In this document: one piece after another, positions 24,800-37,887 of the stretch
Numbering within the stretch: the first letter of the stretch is position 1
How the letters are laid out: every line of letters begins with the position of its first letter
From: Lamellibrachia columna
Lineage: Eukaryota > Annelida > Polychaeta > Sabellida > Siboglinidae
Reading direction: 5' to 3'
Assembly: GCA_963662155.1 (NCBI GenBank)
Contig: OY759264.1
Span: forward strand, 18,415,642-18,479,641
DNA: 64,000 nt
Notes under the pieces: generated by a model
The model's database searches: none
The model's input: the letters and a program-made list of their open reading frames with translations, nothing else
What the model was told of the DNA's origin: nothing
Position numbers and translations under genes: made by a program

Positions 24800-25135
24800 C
24801 TATATTACCTATGATACGTCTTTTGCTGTCGGGAGTATTTTATTTTTGAGATGCACTTAGATTAAATGCACTGGACCTGAGATGCACCACTGCCATATTT
24901 ACATATAAACTAATTTTTTTATTTATTTACACATTACAGTATGTTACATGCCTAGGCCGAGACCAAAAACTTTATTTTGGTATTAGCATACATTTTATAT
25001 TGATGTACACATGAGCACACATAACATGTTTTCTCTTTCTTTGCAGAGCATTATGGGACCGGATATAACATTGGTAAGTTTGTGTTTGATAAATTAACAT
25101 GACTCACACTCTAATGATGTTCTAGAACTGTCTGC
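24800..25135 (+). repeat. Microexon-bearing repeat unit, type B copy 1
   Basis: Landmarks are 'ttttgctgtcgggagtattttatttt', 'gagatgcac...gatcagagtg'-like text, 'acagtatgttacatgc', then a polypyrimidine tract, exon and 'gtaagtttgtgtttgataaatt'. Other copies lie at 30750-31090, 31840-31990 (truncated), 56230-56600, 56740-56930 (truncated), 58790-59075 and 59330-59535 (truncated). Confidence 0.85.
25047..25073 (+). CDS. Kinase gene microexon (27 nt, SIMGPDITL)
   Basis: The acceptor ttttctctttctttgcag ends at 25046 and the donor GTAAGTTTGTG begins at 25074. It is 27 nt, phase 0 on both sides, and encodes SIMGPDITL. It lies in a type B unit whose 3' splice-site region still resembles that of the type A units ('gatgtacacatgagcacacataacatgttttctc'), suggesting a common origin for both cassette types. 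No domain is recognisable. Inference from splice sites and phase only. Confidence 0.58.
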
Positions 25136-25146
25136 TCATGTACACA

Positions 25147-25180
25147 CACGCACGCACGCACGCACGCACGCACGCACACA
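25147..25180. repeat. (CGCA)n microsatellite
   Basis: About eight CGCA/ACGC repeats, 70 bp downstream of the microexon donor. Confidence 0.95.
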
Positions 25181-26169
25181 GGCGTGTTGCAGCCGAGTGG
25201 ATGTCATGGCATTATGTACGAAGTCAGTGAATTATTCAATATTTTCTTTATGTGACATTCCATTTTTATGGTATATGACAAGTATGTTCAGATTATTTAG
25301 TTGTACTGCTATAAAGTATTTTCACTTCCACTGCTACACATCAAATTATTGTCCATATAATCGAATGTCTAGATAGCTTAAGAACGCCGAGTTGGAATAT
25401 AAAGTAAATGTAATGTAAAGTAGCCCAATTCTGCCACCAGGCCAATTTTGTTCAAGAGAGGCGGACAAAATCACATAGATGTGGATTTAGGTATCTCACG
25501 TTTATTTGTAGTCTCCAGATCGAGAGCAAAACACGATTCGTCCATTAAATATTGGGTCGTTCTAAAAATAGCATCCCTTTTTGATGGCTAAATGTTCCCA
25601 TTATTATACATTCCCATTTAATCACTTCCTTTATACGCTTAGTATTGTTTTCGTTATCCTCTTCGTTTATGTCTGGACTTCCGTAATCTAATCAATCTGT
25701 AAATGTTAAATTTCCTGTAGCTGCATATGAATGCACAACAACAAAGTCTCAATTCTCCCGGGGTTGGGATATTATGAATGAACTTATGTGGATTAACTGA
25801 TGGAAGGTAATTCTGCTGAATCTTTTATTAACATTAATCTTATCAATGCTGAAGGTGAACATCAACATCATGTAAAATATAACATCCAATGAAAATTAAA
25901 TATCCATCTATTCAAGAATAAAAGTGTATTCGATGTTTCCGATGTTACTGTTATGATATTCAAATGTATATCCGTGAAATTAGGACCTTTGCTGGTTATT
26001 GCATGGCTGACCAGGTTTATAAAACATTCAGATCATATTGTTCAAATAAATGTCACCTTCCCTTGTCACCTTCCTCTCGGCCTCCTTCCAAGTTGAGGTG
26101 GTAAGCTCTCCCTGGCATCTCTCCCCTTGTCTTTTCACTTGCAATATGCAAGCGGGACCTATGTAATAA

Positions 26170-26545
26170 ATATATTAAACTTTATTTACAATGTTCTGTC
26201 GTTACTACTTACTTACTTTTTTACTTACTCCTCTTCGCTCAACGTAGAGCATCTTTCCAGGTGGATCCATGTTTCTTTACTTCCTCGGCTATTGATCGCC
26301 TCCAAGTAGTTTTGGGTCTAGCTTTTTTAATTTTTCCTTGTGGATTCCAGTCTAAGGCCTGTCTCGTGACATTGTTGGTTTGTTTTCGGAGGGTGTGTCC
26401 TATCCATGTTCATTGTCTTCTTGGAATCTCTTTCCTGATGCTTTCTGTCAGTACTACGGTAACTTTGAATAACATGTTTTCTATGTTCAAGAGCACATTT
26501 TTGCTGGATTAGATAGGTTTTAACTTCAGTTTGACCATACATACT
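26170..26545 (-). mobile_element. RTE-like LINE C-terminal fragment, minus strand
   Basis: The minus strand reads YLIQQKCALEHRKHVIQ, LRLESTRKN and, after a stop, a TWRRSI-like block: the C-terminal 'GKRKRGRPKTTWRR' arm in decayed form. This opposite-orientation fragment is followed at 26543 by another copy of the long repeat unit. Confidence 0.65.
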
Positions 26546-26680
26546 TGCTAAATATGTTTTATCTATTAAGCTCGCGTGATCACTAAAAAGCCTTCCATAA
26601 CTTACGCAAAAATCCTGCCGTTAGCTAACTATATCAGATACTACTTTATGTATGCAATTTATGTAAATCGATCACTTTAT

Positions 26681-26692
<12 letters not shown>

Positions 26693-26745
<53 letters not shown>
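26693..26745. repeat. (AT)n microsatellite
   Basis: About 52 bp of AT, arising at the 'actttat(c)tcatatatat' position of the long repeat unit. Confidence 0.97.
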
Positions 26746-26747
<2 letters not shown>

Positions 26748-26904
26748 AGAATTTTGGCGCAGTATTTACACCACTACTGCGCTAAAATTATCAACTATAT
26801 CAGACACTACTTTATGTATGTAATGTATGTAAATCGAACACTTTATCTCTCATATATATGTACATATATATATATATATCTCATATATATATATATGATA
26901 TAAA

Positions 26905-27001
<97 letters not shown>

Positions 27002-27119
27002 ATATATATAATTATATATATATATGAGATAAAATGATCGATTTACATAAATTACATGCATAAAGTAGTGTCTGATATAGTTGATAATGTTGGCGCAGCA
27101 GTGGTGTAATAACTGCGCC

Positions 27120-27130
<11 letters not shown>
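26745..27130. repeat. Long inverted repeat (hairpin) around (AT)n
   Basis: The left arm 26745-26858 ('tggagaattttggcgcag...') and right arm 27017-27130 (ending '...gcgcctaaattctcca') are reverse complements over about 114 bp at an estimated 85-90 percent, enclosing about 158 bp that is nearly all AT. The arms come from the long repeat unit. Confidence 0.88.
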
Positions 27131-28289
<1,159 letters not shown>

Positions 28290-28290
<1 letters not shown>

Positions 28291-28810
28291 TTGCATTTTA
28301 ATAAGGGCGAAATTGAGAGGGGGGCCGAGTTCTAGAAAAGTGCCAAGCACTTAGTCAAAGTGCTCCGGATTGAAATGCAACACTATCGTTTTTACGAATA
28401 AGCTAACGTTAATATTTCCACCTTAATGTAATCCCCATGTTACATATGATTCATGTGTTAACATGAATTTAACATTGATGCACACATTAACATGTTTTCT
28501 GTTTGTTTGTTTCTCTGTAGGATAGTTCCTATGAATACGAGTTGGTAAGTGTGTGTTTAATACAATGAACATCACCAGCAGGTTTGTTATTATCACTGCT
28601 TTTTTTCTAGATGTTATTCAGGATGAAGCGGATAAAATTGTTTCATACTTCATAAAATTAACAATTGTCCTGCTCAATGGAAGGTTGGCCAGATTAATAA
28701 ATTAGTCAGCCATTGTGTGGTCGGATGAAATTGTCCATGTTATTGAACAAAAAACTGTAATGCCGGACGATAATGTAGACATTAAGTGATAGTCTACATG
28801 TTTTGGTTGG
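28290..28810 (+). repeat. Microexon-bearing repeat unit, type A copy 3
   Basis: Landmarks: 'ttttaataagggcgaaattgag', 'aatttaacattgatgcacac', the microexon, 'gtaagtgtgtgtttaatacaatgaac', then 'ggaaggttggccagattaat' and 'tgttttggttggtaaacg'. Confidence 0.9.
28521..28544 (+). CDS. Kinase gene microexon (24 nt, DSSYEYEL)
   Basis: The acceptor gtttgtttctctgtag ends at 28520 and the donor GTAAGTGTGTG begins at 28545. The exon is 24 nt, phase 0-0, and encodes DSSYEYEL. It is homologous in position to DIIVEHGL at 21866. By eye the two exons agree at about 15 of 24 bases, whereas the 44 bases of intron just upstream differ at only about two positions. This pattern is unusual for duplicated exons under constraint. 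Function unknown; Tyr and acidic content could suit a docking or phosphorylation site, which is speculation. Confidence 0.6.
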
Positions 28811-29199
28811 TAAACGTGTTGCATAAATCCGAGTGATACATGTAAGTCTGTGAAACGTGCTAAGCTCTTATCCGTTGGTTGGACAAAATATAATAAAAAC
28901 TTAATTTACCAATGTAGTTACAGATTCATATGTTCATATAATACAACAAAATACAAACGGTCAAGAGACTCCCGTTAAGGCATTGAAACGCTATCACGAG
29001 AGCTGCCCTTAGAAATGTCGTATTTTAATATCAGCTTAGCAAAAAACTAACTAGTATTACAAAAAATACATTTGAGTAATTCTGCATAAATGGCAATCAA
29101 TAGATGCCTGCGCAGAAATATCAATTTGAAATGACGGATAAAGTCAGTACCAACACTCTTTGGGAATGGACGACACAGATTCCATTGGGAACATTAAAT

Positions 29200-29445
29200 A
29201 GATAAAATTGAGGTGGATTGTTCATACGCTGCGTAAACCAAAATCAAGTATCACGAGTCAAGAACTGAGGTGGAACCCCCAAGGGAATAGGAAAAGAGGA
29301 AACACCCAGAAACACCTGTCGGCGAGACGTAGAAACATAACTGAAGAAAATAGGCGACACGTCGAATGCAATAACAGCAATTGCACTTAGTGGAAATGTA
29401 CCAGTGGAAATATTTTGTGGATGACCCATGTTCTCAGCGACCAAT
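29200..29445 (+). mobile_element. RTE-like LINE C-terminal fragment
   Basis: Encodes MRWIVHTLRKPKSSITSQEL, RWNPQGNRKRGNTQKHLSA and a short tail ending near 29445. It is a close relative of 17385-17665 and again follows a type A unit at the same distance. Confidence 0.82.
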
Positions 29446-29819
29446 CATTGTACTTTGATATACGATTATTTGTCTCAGTCGCCCAAGTTTTGCGGTAGAG
29501 TGGATATTTGCATCGTGGATTACAAGACAGTATTTTCAGAGTTTCACTGCAAGACAGTAGTTTCAGGGTGCCACTGCTACAACCCACATTACTGTCCATA
29601 TATTCAAATGACTAGAGAATGAGCTTAAAGTTTAAGAATGTTGAGTTGTAAATTGGCATGCGTACTGTAAATGAACTTAATTTCACTGCCATGCCAGATT
29701 TGTCGTGGGAGGTGGACACAATCATATCTAGGCGGACATATGTCTCTCACTATCTTTCCATCCGTATTGCCTGATGGCAGCCAATTTTCAGTGTTGACCG
29801 CTAAATAATTTGATCATTA

Positions 29820-30430
29820 AGGGTGTTAGTCGAATGTATATATATTTGGCTAGCGGAAGTGTTTTATCGTTGAAATGCACTGGGCTTAAGTGCACTGGAT
29901 ACGAGTTTGATTTAAATTCAGGTGGTTTTATAGACATATCGACACATTTCATGATTGATAACCAGGGAAAAACGAAATCTAAACAAGGTACCAATATGAC
30001 ACTAATTGCGAAATCCGCTGGGTAAAACAACACCTGGAGGGATCAAATATTCTTATTGTAGGAGCGCTTTACAGCTCGCCCAACTCATCCTTGGATTCAC
30101 GACATGAACTGGACAAATCGATTGAACCGAAGTTGCTTGCTAATCACCCGAATGCATATCTCATCGTTGGTAGGACTTGGAACTCGCTAGGGCTTACAAC
30201 TAGACAGGCGAATAAAGCACAATGTGACAACCATGCGAGTTTGAACCATAACCATCACGTGGAACAACTAAACTAAGAATTAGCCGGGAGAGGCAACATC
30301 TTAGAGCTGTTCTTTACAACTTCCCCTGAACTCAACATGAATTGCACCATAGAGACTGGGAATACTTCGGAAAGCATCGGAAGAAGTCCAACGGGAGCCT
30401 TATAGTCGGTCATTACGACTACTCTTGTAA
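29820..30430 (+). mobile_element. LINE family A endonuclease-domain fragment
   Basis: AP-endonuclease-like text: GALYSSPNS with SSLDSRHELDKSIE.KLLANHPNAYLIV (30060-30170), matching the usual 'GALYRPPN..LD.LD.S......PN..II.GDFN' block but with the catalytic GDFN lost. The next 140 bp (NMNCTIETGN...) continue the linker. A related fragment with SGDFSLPGI is at 54440-54550. Confidence 0.72.
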
Positions 30431-30440
30431 CCTGAGAGGC

Positions 30441-30442
<2 letters not shown>

Positions 30443-30500
<58 letters not shown>
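30443..30500. repeat. (AT)n microsatellite
   Basis: AT repeats beginning right after 'cctgagaggc' of the LINE family A fragment. Confidence 0.95.
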
Positions 30501-30749
30501 TGCCACGGACTGGTGGGGTTTCCTTGCTTCGCTAGGGTCTATTTGGAATGCCACCTTTCTATAAATCAACGCTCGTGAATGATGGTGGTTGCCCAAATGA
30601 ACAAGACAACTAAGACAAAAGAAAGAATAATAATAATAAAAAATAGTAAGCTAGATTTCTCGTGGGCGGTGGAAAACATCTTACATACATGTACTAAGAT
30701 GTACTGTGCTCTTGATATATATATACCAACTTGATGAACATTTTCACGA

Positions 30750-31090
30750 ATTAACACGCTCAATTATGATATTCGCGGTACGACAGCCCCGTAATTTAAT
30801 TAGACATAGAAGTATGTTGCTGTCAGAATTATTTTATTTTGAAATGCTCTGGAAAGAAATGCATTGGATCAGAGTGTTCTATGCCGAGAAGCACCACTGT
30901 CGTTATATTTACTATTACATTAATTTTATTATTTCTTTACAAAGTACAGTATGTTACAGGCTGAGTGCAAAAAATATGATTTATATGGTAACATTAATTT
31001 TGTCTCTACGTTTGCAGGACTTCATCCCGCTTCCCGACATGCCTGATAATGTAAGTATGTGTTTCATTAAATTGACTCGACCTTTGTTGA
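30750..31090 (+). repeat. Microexon-bearing repeat unit, type B copy 2
   Basis: Landmarks 'acacgctcaattatgatattcgcggta', 'gaaatgcattggatcagagtg', 'acagtatgttacaggctgagtgc', microexon, 'gtaagtatgtgtttcattaaattgac'. A truncated duplicate without exon follows at 31840-31990. Confidence 0.88.
31018..31050 (+). CDS. Kinase gene microexon (33 nt, DFIPLPDMPDN)
   Basis: The acceptor tctctacgtttgcag ends at 31017 and the donor GTAAGTATGTG begins at 31051. It is 33 nt, phase 0-0, and encodes DFIPLPDMPDN. The exon at 56514 (beginning FSLPLP) and the decayed copy at 59024 are homologous: all share a 'tcccgcttcc' or 'ctttcc' core followed by similar intron text. It is the last microexon before the kinase domain, 2.3 kb upstream of exon 33356. 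Pro-rich and acidic; no domain recognised. Confidence 0.6.
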
Positions 31091-32189
31091 GATAATATTG
31101 TAGAAATGTGTACGAACGCATTAAGGCACGCACGGGAAATTTGAACCTACCTCCCATCGATTGTAAACTTGTCAAATATCAACTTAGCATGACATGTTAT
31201 ACACGAAAAGAAGCGAAACATTCAAGGAATACATATGCAAAATAAAACAAAAAACAATGGCAATATGGAAAATTTCATAGAAAATCCTGGGGTCATATTG
31301 TCATCGGTTCAATATTGCAAACATTTGAGTGTCCCTGGGGTGGTTTGAAAATATTTTGGTTGCGTGGCTACTTCTCTAAAATCATTAAATATGACCGAAA
31401 GAAGCCACATAGAACATGTAGTGGTTTTGTCCGCCAAGTAACTCTAATCTACACAAAGTTACCTAAGCACCTTGACTATTGGGGGTAAGTTAGAGTGTCC
31501 CGATATGTAACAATTGCGCGATGAATAAAACGCCAGCCAAAATTAGATGACTGGAAAGAGTTACCGGGTTGGTAAGAAGTATTCGATAAAGGTTTACCTG
31601 GGCGCCTCATCCAAGGAAAATTTTTATTTAGCCAGGTTCATGACCATATGTGCTACTATGTTGTCGATATACCCGAATTAGCTGAAAGCTTTGTAATGAT
31701 TAGTTGTGACTATGTCCTACAGAAAATTAGCCCAATTTTCACCTATGCCTGTTTCAAGTTTCAGTGTTGACAACTAAATCACGTTTAGTCTCGATGCTTT
31801 TGGTCAAGCAAGGAATCGTTCTTATATCCTAGTGACCGAGCATTAATATGCTCAATTATAGTATTCTTGGTAAATAGCCCCAAGAATCAATCGGATGGAT
31901 AACTATTTTGCTGTCGGAAGTGCTTTGTTTTGGGATGCACTGAGAATAGATGCACTGTATCAGAATGGAAACCAAGGCATTGATGAATCTCTTTGAAAGA
32001 TTTAACACATTGAGTCATGTGTATTACTGCCATGCCGTGGTTCACAGTAAGGTGCTTTTCTAGAATAGTCTACACATTTCAACCAGAAAAAGACATTAAC
32101 TCTCAATACTGATTGCCAACTGCAACATAGTCAACGGGGGAAATGCCAGTATTGAGAACATGCTTAATTCATTGGACCCAGATGTTTTC

Positions 32190-32645
32190 TTCGCGGTCGA
32201 ATCCAAAACGTTTTCAACAAATCTGATTGGATGGGCGGTTGTGAAAGAAGCCCATAGGAAGGTAGAAGAAAGCTTCTTGATCAACTGCTCCTGCACTAAC
32301 ACAGTGTAGACAAATTGGATATTTTCAAGAAGATAATCCTGAAGACCATATTCAAATTCATCCCAAAGAAAGATGTATCAAGCTATGACAGGTCGTCTCA
32401 TCAAGACAAAATAGCGGGCTTACAACAGGATCAAGAAATTGAACAAGAGCAGAGAGTGGGAACACATAGGAAATCTGCGGAAGAACAGCAGACAGTCGCT
32501 CACTGGGACTAAGTTAGTAACCTGATAGGCAATATTGAAGACGTTGCGCAATCCAAATGATTATGGTAATACTTAAAGGGACTGTGACGGGACAGCTGTG
32601 ATGTGAATACCCTAGTTGAAAATGACAAGGAGGCAACTGACCCGC
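32190..32645 (+). mobile_element. LINE family A linker fragment
   Basis: Reads LDIFKKIILKTIFKFIPKKD, then RSSHQDKIAGL.QDQEIEQE, a decayed form of the endonuclease-RT linker ('FIPKKHV...PWxTxxxxxLxxxRxK'), followed by the block 'aatgattatggtaatacttaaagggactgtgac' shared with 14565, 57395 and 59580. It lies directly after a truncated type B unit. Confidence 0.75.
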
Positions 32646-33355
32646 TACAGAAGGCAAACATGTTGCACGAACAAATCTGCTATGAACACATGAGCACCAT
32701 TCCAGGAATTCAAGGACAGACAAGGTTGTCATCGCTGAGTCGGTGGGCTTTGAGAACCACAATACAAAACCACGAGAAAGTCACATGGCTTTCTCGGCAT
32801 CATATCTTTGCAGGACTTTGACGATTTTACATTCAGATCCAGTTCTGACATTCACTATCCCTATGATGTTCGATCTGCTTGGCGACGTTAACGTTGAATT
32901 AAATATACTGGGTCGACGTGACTTTGCAAATATCGCTCACTAAGCAGATTGGTAACATTTTGGTGGTCAACATTTTATTGCTGACACTATGACATCTTGA
33001 TTGGTATCACCTTAAAGCTGATGATCAATTGAACAGAGCTGGATATAAAAAAATATATATACAGTGTGTGAAACATGCGTACCCCGGTAGGTCAGATTTA
33101 AGGTCAAAAGGTCAGCATCCTATCTTAACGAAATAGTGGGGGCCAAATATTCCCGTAAACATAACACATTTATTTTAAAATTACATATTGAAGCCCATAT
33201 TGTAGAAGATAACTAATGTTTCATGTTTTCAAACATTCAACCAAGTGTTGAGAAACACATGTCAATTGTTCCCAAAAACTTGTACGGAAATGTATATACA
33301 TCATGTCCATTTAACAAATCGTGTTTTTCTTGAATGTATGAATCGTGTGTTCTAG
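32646..33355. other. Intronic sequence before the kinase domain
   Basis: Short remnants of LINE family A 3' sequence ('gatgttcgatctgcttggcgac' at 32865-32890 resembles 24515 and 61612). Otherwise AT-rich with no gene. Confidence 0.5.
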
Positions 33356-33495
33356 GCGGTGCCGTTGATTGTGCACAGATGGAGTGACAAACTATCCAGT
33401 CTGCGACAGCTGAAGGAGAATTCACCAGATGCATTGGTTGAAGTGCTTGGACAGATTGCATTATGCATCGACGACAAATTCATGATTGGTGTTGG
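33356..33495 (+). CDS. Kinase gene exon: N-terminal flank and start of glycine loop
   Basis: 140 nt between acceptor gtgtgttctag (ending 33355) and donor GTAACT (33496). It begins in phase 0 and ends in phase 2. The 46 complete codons begin AVPLIVHRWSDKL, contain a predicted amphipathic stretch (SLRQLKENSPDALVEVLGQI) and end DDKFMIGV plus two bases of a Gly codon. The last residues are the start of the nucleotide-binding loop, completed by the next exon as GVGSYGTTVY. The segment before the loop may be a short helical dimerisation or regulatory region; I do not recognise it. Phase 2 fits exactly with the phase-2 acceptor at 35974. Confidence 0.88.
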
Positions 33496-34019
33496 GTAAC
33501 TATTATATATAAACAGCATTTACTGCATTGCTAATTTTTGGTTGGAGCTTTTGGGATGTATACAAATGAAAATAGCAGCGCAGTGTTTTGTTTGATATTT
33601 TCCATATGTTTGGATGGGAGATTTGGGGCAAATACTGTTTTTTCCACTGATATACACTGCAAAAGGATTACTGCTTACAATATATGTACGTGTCACGTGA
33701 AGGTTGCTGTGCACACGAACTTTAATATGTTAGTCAAATGACTTATGGTAGCCTGTGGGCAATTAGTTATATTCATTTGTTGTCATTCTCCCTGAAACAA
33801 ACTGCACAAAGTTTGCCTCTGCGTTCTCTATTCTCGTATTCATGGCTTCTTTCGATCTTCTCAGGCAAAACACCTTTTAGTCCAACAGTTATAGGTAAAA
33901 TGCAAAGGAACCTAACTTTTAAACACAAAACACAGATCCATGAAACGGTCCAGAGTAACACACTAAAAATCCCCATGAATTCACATTGAGCTAAACGCAG
34001 AATTTAAGATGGCGTTCAA

Positions 34020-35280
34020 GATGGCGGCAACTCGTTAACTAACTCTTGGTGCTCACTTGTTCACGGCTGCATGAAGTCTACAGGTACTCTGAGAAGAGTC
34101 GACACCAATCACCTCAAGATGCCCGCACGACCACGCTGTGGTGATAGTTGATTTCCTTCGGAACATGTATCCAAATGCTGCTTGTTGAGGCTGCTTGGAG
34201 AAGCAGAACCGCCAAGCTGTGGATGAATGGACTCATCTACACTCGATCAGCACAGGGGACTTGATATCTGAATATGTGCGCCTCTCTAAAAATCACACCA
34301 AGGTGTTTAGACTTCTTTGCTGCTCATCCACCATTCCCATCTGATCGTAACAATCTCATCGGCATCTCAACTGGAGTAGTCAAAGCTATGAACATCAACT
34401 GTGCGAAGTTGGAAGAGCGGCAGCAGAAAAACTGGTGGGCGTGCTATTCACAACCATCAAGATGAAGAGGGGTAACCGGGTTTTCGAAGTGGCTGAGCAA
34501 GCTCAGGAGTTTATCTTACTGTTCGATGCCATTAATCCACTACTACAACTTTCTCAGGAGCCCAAGTCACCAAACCAACAAGACACGCCTCATCTCCACC
34601 ATTGCACAATGTTTTCTAAATGATTCTGGCCAATGCCAGCAGGCTGGGGGGGGGGGGGGCGCGGGGAGGCTGAATATCTCAGCAACCCTGGATGTTTCCA
34701 ATCCAATGCTTTTTGTCGGCATCTTGGTAATGCTGGTGAACCCGGCCAGTGGCACACACGGCGGTGTGCATATGGGGCGAGGCTTGGCTTCCTGCATTCT
34801 TGACATCCAGGAGAACATTTTTGGGTGTGACATTATGGCAGTGCTCTTAGACACGGGCAAGAAGACCGTGCTGCACAAAGTGAAGGAGAGTTTGGGGAAC
34901 ATCGGCTACCTTGAAGCTTTCATCAACACTGATAACAAAAAGGAAAACATCGCGGCAGCTGGAGAAAGGTTCTTGATCAAGCTGTACTGGGTTCACCAGA
35001 GGGCCGCACTGAATGCCCTGATGTATAAGCTCTACGGGAGAGCCATCAGGAAGTGTAAACTGTCTTGGGAATTCATGTTGAAGACACTGCCTCCGACTAC
35101 CGAGGCTGACCGGCAACATTCCTTCCGCATTTCCGCATGGTTTCTTATGGTGGTAAGGGCCATTGGGAAAGCATGTGAACACATACAGATAGGGCTATTC
35201 TGCACTGCCCTCTGCTTATCCTGCAATGGACAATCGTCTTCCAACAGAAACCCACATGATGAATCTGCTGAAGCCTAGAA
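34020..35280 (+). pseudogene. Remnant of a transposon-associated protein gene of unknown function
   Basis: A C-rich, GC-richer island within intron 33496-35973. Segments read FFAAHPPFPSDRNNLIGIS then TGVVKAMNINCAKLEE (34305-34410), KMKRGNRVFEV-like (34460), and a 250-codon frame (34526-35278) with KLYGRAIRKCKLSWEFMLKT, LPPTTEADRQHSFRISAWF and CLSCN. The 'HPPF...ISTGVV...NCD/A' and 'LPPTxxAxxxHxxR' signatures belong to an uncharacterised family I recall as recurrent and repeat-associated in invertebrate genomes. A stop and frameshift break the first half, a poly-G tract (34647-34659) lies in the middle, and there is no intron, so it is a transposed, decayed copy. Confidence 0.6.
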
Positions 35281-35973
35281 ACGGTGGGGTTGATAGTAAA
35301 GTTTAAAGCAACTGTTGTTGAATACGCAATAGTGCGAATGTTTTGATAGCCTAGCAATGAAGTACCGCTGAATTGAATATTATGATATTAACTGTCGTAA
35401 ATAATAAAACGTTGGAAATGTTATATTTTATTTGCTCTTTCTATATTGGACGCTATCTTGAATTTTGCGTTTAACTCAATGCGAATTTATGGGAATTTTG
35501 TGTATGTTATTCTAGAAGGTTTCATAGATATATTGTACACAAATCAGCTTGTATTGAACTTTTAAGTTTTACCTACAACTCCTGGACTATTCGGTAACCG
35601 TATTTATCAGCTGGTTACATTCATCTGCAGACGGATTGGCTAAATCACCAATGGTGTGTTTGTGATTGGCATTGAAAATGTGGGTATAGCCACTAAAATG
35701 AACTTCATACGATATTCACAACTGGAGTTGTGGAGGGGGGATTATTAATATTACAGACTGGCGGTCATTAAAAAGAAACACGATGGCAGCCATAAGTCAC
35801 CCTGCAACGTTTGCTAACATGTTTTTGTTGTTCTGATCAGTTTGTAGAAGGTATTTAAACCGGTGGGACGTTCTAATCATGTTATGTCCACGGAACCTTA
35901 TATCATGACATAGTGCACCTGACTATGTATATAACATTTTTATTTAATGGCGTATGGCTTGCTTATGTTTTAG

Positions 35974-36121
35974 ATCCTATGGCACAACTGTGTATGTTGG
36001 ATTGGATGAGGATGGACGAGAGGTCGCAGTTAAAGAAGTGCAAAAGAACGGCCATCAGTGGCTAGAATCCATGTGCATTCTTGCGAAGCTAAAGCCACAC
36101 GAAAATATTGTATCATACAAG
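35974..36121 (+). CDS. Kinase gene exon: glycine loop, catalytic lysine and helix C
   Basis: 148 nt from acceptor ttatgttttag (ending 35973) to donor GTACAG (36122). It enters in phase 2 and leaves in phase 0. The exon completes GVGSYGTTVYVGLDEDG, has REVAVKEV with the conserved ATP-binding Lys, an ESMCILAKL segment that can hold the helix-C Glu, and ends PHENIVSYK. The series 'GxGSxGTxVYxG...VAVKxV...HxNIVxY' fits the Ser/Thr kinase N-lobe and is closest by memory to IRE1 and RNase L-like kinases. All invariant N-lobe residues are present. Confidence 0.93.
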
Positions 36122-36588
36122 GTACAGTCAGTATCTTAATATGTATGTACGACTTCACAGTATCGGTATATTAAGTCATCGGAACAGCAACTAATTTTTT
36201 TTTATTTCCAGGTATACAGGTGTACTGAAACATTATGTGATGCTACGTAGGCTATGTCTAAGCATATTGTGATAACTGAAGTAATGTCTTTTTATTGTTA
36301 TTATGGAAGAACATCCCAGATGGCATGAAATGATGTCATAAATGTTTTCTCGTTCTGAATGGAACCGCATCCCCTTATTCATGTTCAGTCATGACATTTT
36401 ACAAAATTACATTAACCTAGTCATAAACGGGGGATATACATACACACCCGATGGCACTTTCTAAAATCAGTTTATGGATTTTTGCCGGTATATGTCAGGC
36501 AGCGTGATGTCATTTGGCCAATCGAACCAACTTCGCCCACGGTTCAGGACGCACTTACTGACTTTTTGCAAGGTTTGGATCACACCAA

Positions 36589-36795
36589 ATGTATAGTGAC
36601 AGTGAATCTGACAGTGCAACTGATGTAAAAATATCGGTTGACGTCAGTCCGTACATGTACGAATCAACAACGTGGTCACATAGTCACACAAACGAAGAAA
36701 AAGTTAATAATGACAGTGAGTTGCACCAAACCTGGTCTTCATTATTAGTCGAGGCCTTCGTTTCGGGCACTGTCAGTCAGACCTTGGGCTGACGT
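36589..36795 (+). pseudogene. Possible 5' end of a DNA-transposon gene
   Basis: A short frame starting MYSDSESDSATDVKISVDVS and continuing with PYMYES. The Ser/Asp-rich start followed by a PYMYE/PYRFEP-type motif is reminiscent of N-termini of some eukaryotic DNA-transposon proteins. It ends after 67 codons with nothing downstream. It could be chance. Confidence 0.25.
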
Positions 36796-37800
36796 ACTCG
36801 GTACTCGTGTAGTCGAGTCCATATTTGAAGTACTCGTACTCGTATTCATGGGGAAATGATGGGTCATGTACTCGTACTCATGCTCAATGTAATCAGATTT
36901 TACGAGTACATATGCGATAATTATTGAAATACTTACATAAACTATCTGAAATGTTCATATACATTATTTCTGCTTTATATAAAAAAAATTAACTAAAGGC
37001 AGCATCTTTTTTTCAGTTAGAAACCCATTTTAAACCGCTATGTTAGTAACCAGTTCAGCCTATGATCATTGTGTTTGTTTAATTAAGCCAGGAAGTCCAT
37101 AATGAAGGGGCCATTCATCAGTTAACCTTAAAATGCCTTTTTATTGTTCATTCAAAGGACATTGTTAAGAACTAGCTCAGCCTATGTCTACCATGATTCA
37201 AGTCACACTAGTAGTTTGTATTCAAATTAGCTCACAACCCCTTTGTTCCAGTTTGGACAACTATTCTCACTAGTAGACTCACTATATTGATTACATAGGT
37301 AATTCTGGGCGACACCAATAAATGCAGTCTGATAAAGTACTTGTTTAATTGTTTTTTATAATCAATATATTAATGTTGTTAGATTATGCGCCTGCTGTAC
37401 TGTTTCATAGTATTGATTAATAAGCCTGATATTGTGTATTATGCAGAGTAAACCTACATTTATTTTGTCTGATTTGTGAATCCAGTTCCACAACATGTTC
37501 TTGGTAAAAGTGTTTTGTAGTGAGCAGAACATGACAATAAGTGCAATTGACATTCAATTGCTAGCTAAACTACATACAGGGTTTGAGAGAGCATATATAA
37601 GAGAAGTGCTAAATATAGAAAAACAATCCTTGGGGTTTCAGGTGAGAAATCCTGTGGAGCCTCAGACCTCCTGCTAATTGCTTTTTATTTTATAACTTAA
37701 CGGTGAGCAGATTTAGCAATTATTCACTCATTTGAGATCATAACATAATTATTTGAAGAGTATGGGCTAGGTTCTTCTGAGATGGTAACCCTACGCCATG
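36796..37800. other. Intronic AT-rich sequence, no gene recognised
   Basis: A degenerate 'tactcg/actcgta' repeat fills 36800-36905. A 60-codon frame at 37495-37677 has no recognisable motif. Nothing else is supportable. Confidence 0.45.
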
Positions 37801-37808
37801 ATTGGTTT

Positions 37809-37823
37809 AAGTGAGTGTTCATG

Positions 37824-37887
<64 letters not shown>

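Noticed and set aside
34526..35278. Functional 250-codon host gene
   Set aside because: The conserved part begins upstream in other frames with a stop between, a poly-G tract lies within, and there is no intron; treated as a decayed copy.
37495..37677. Possible extra kinase-gene exon
   Set aside because: The joined exons 35974-36121 and 43569-43778 already give correct beta4-beta5 spacing, and no good splice acceptor and donor pair frames it.
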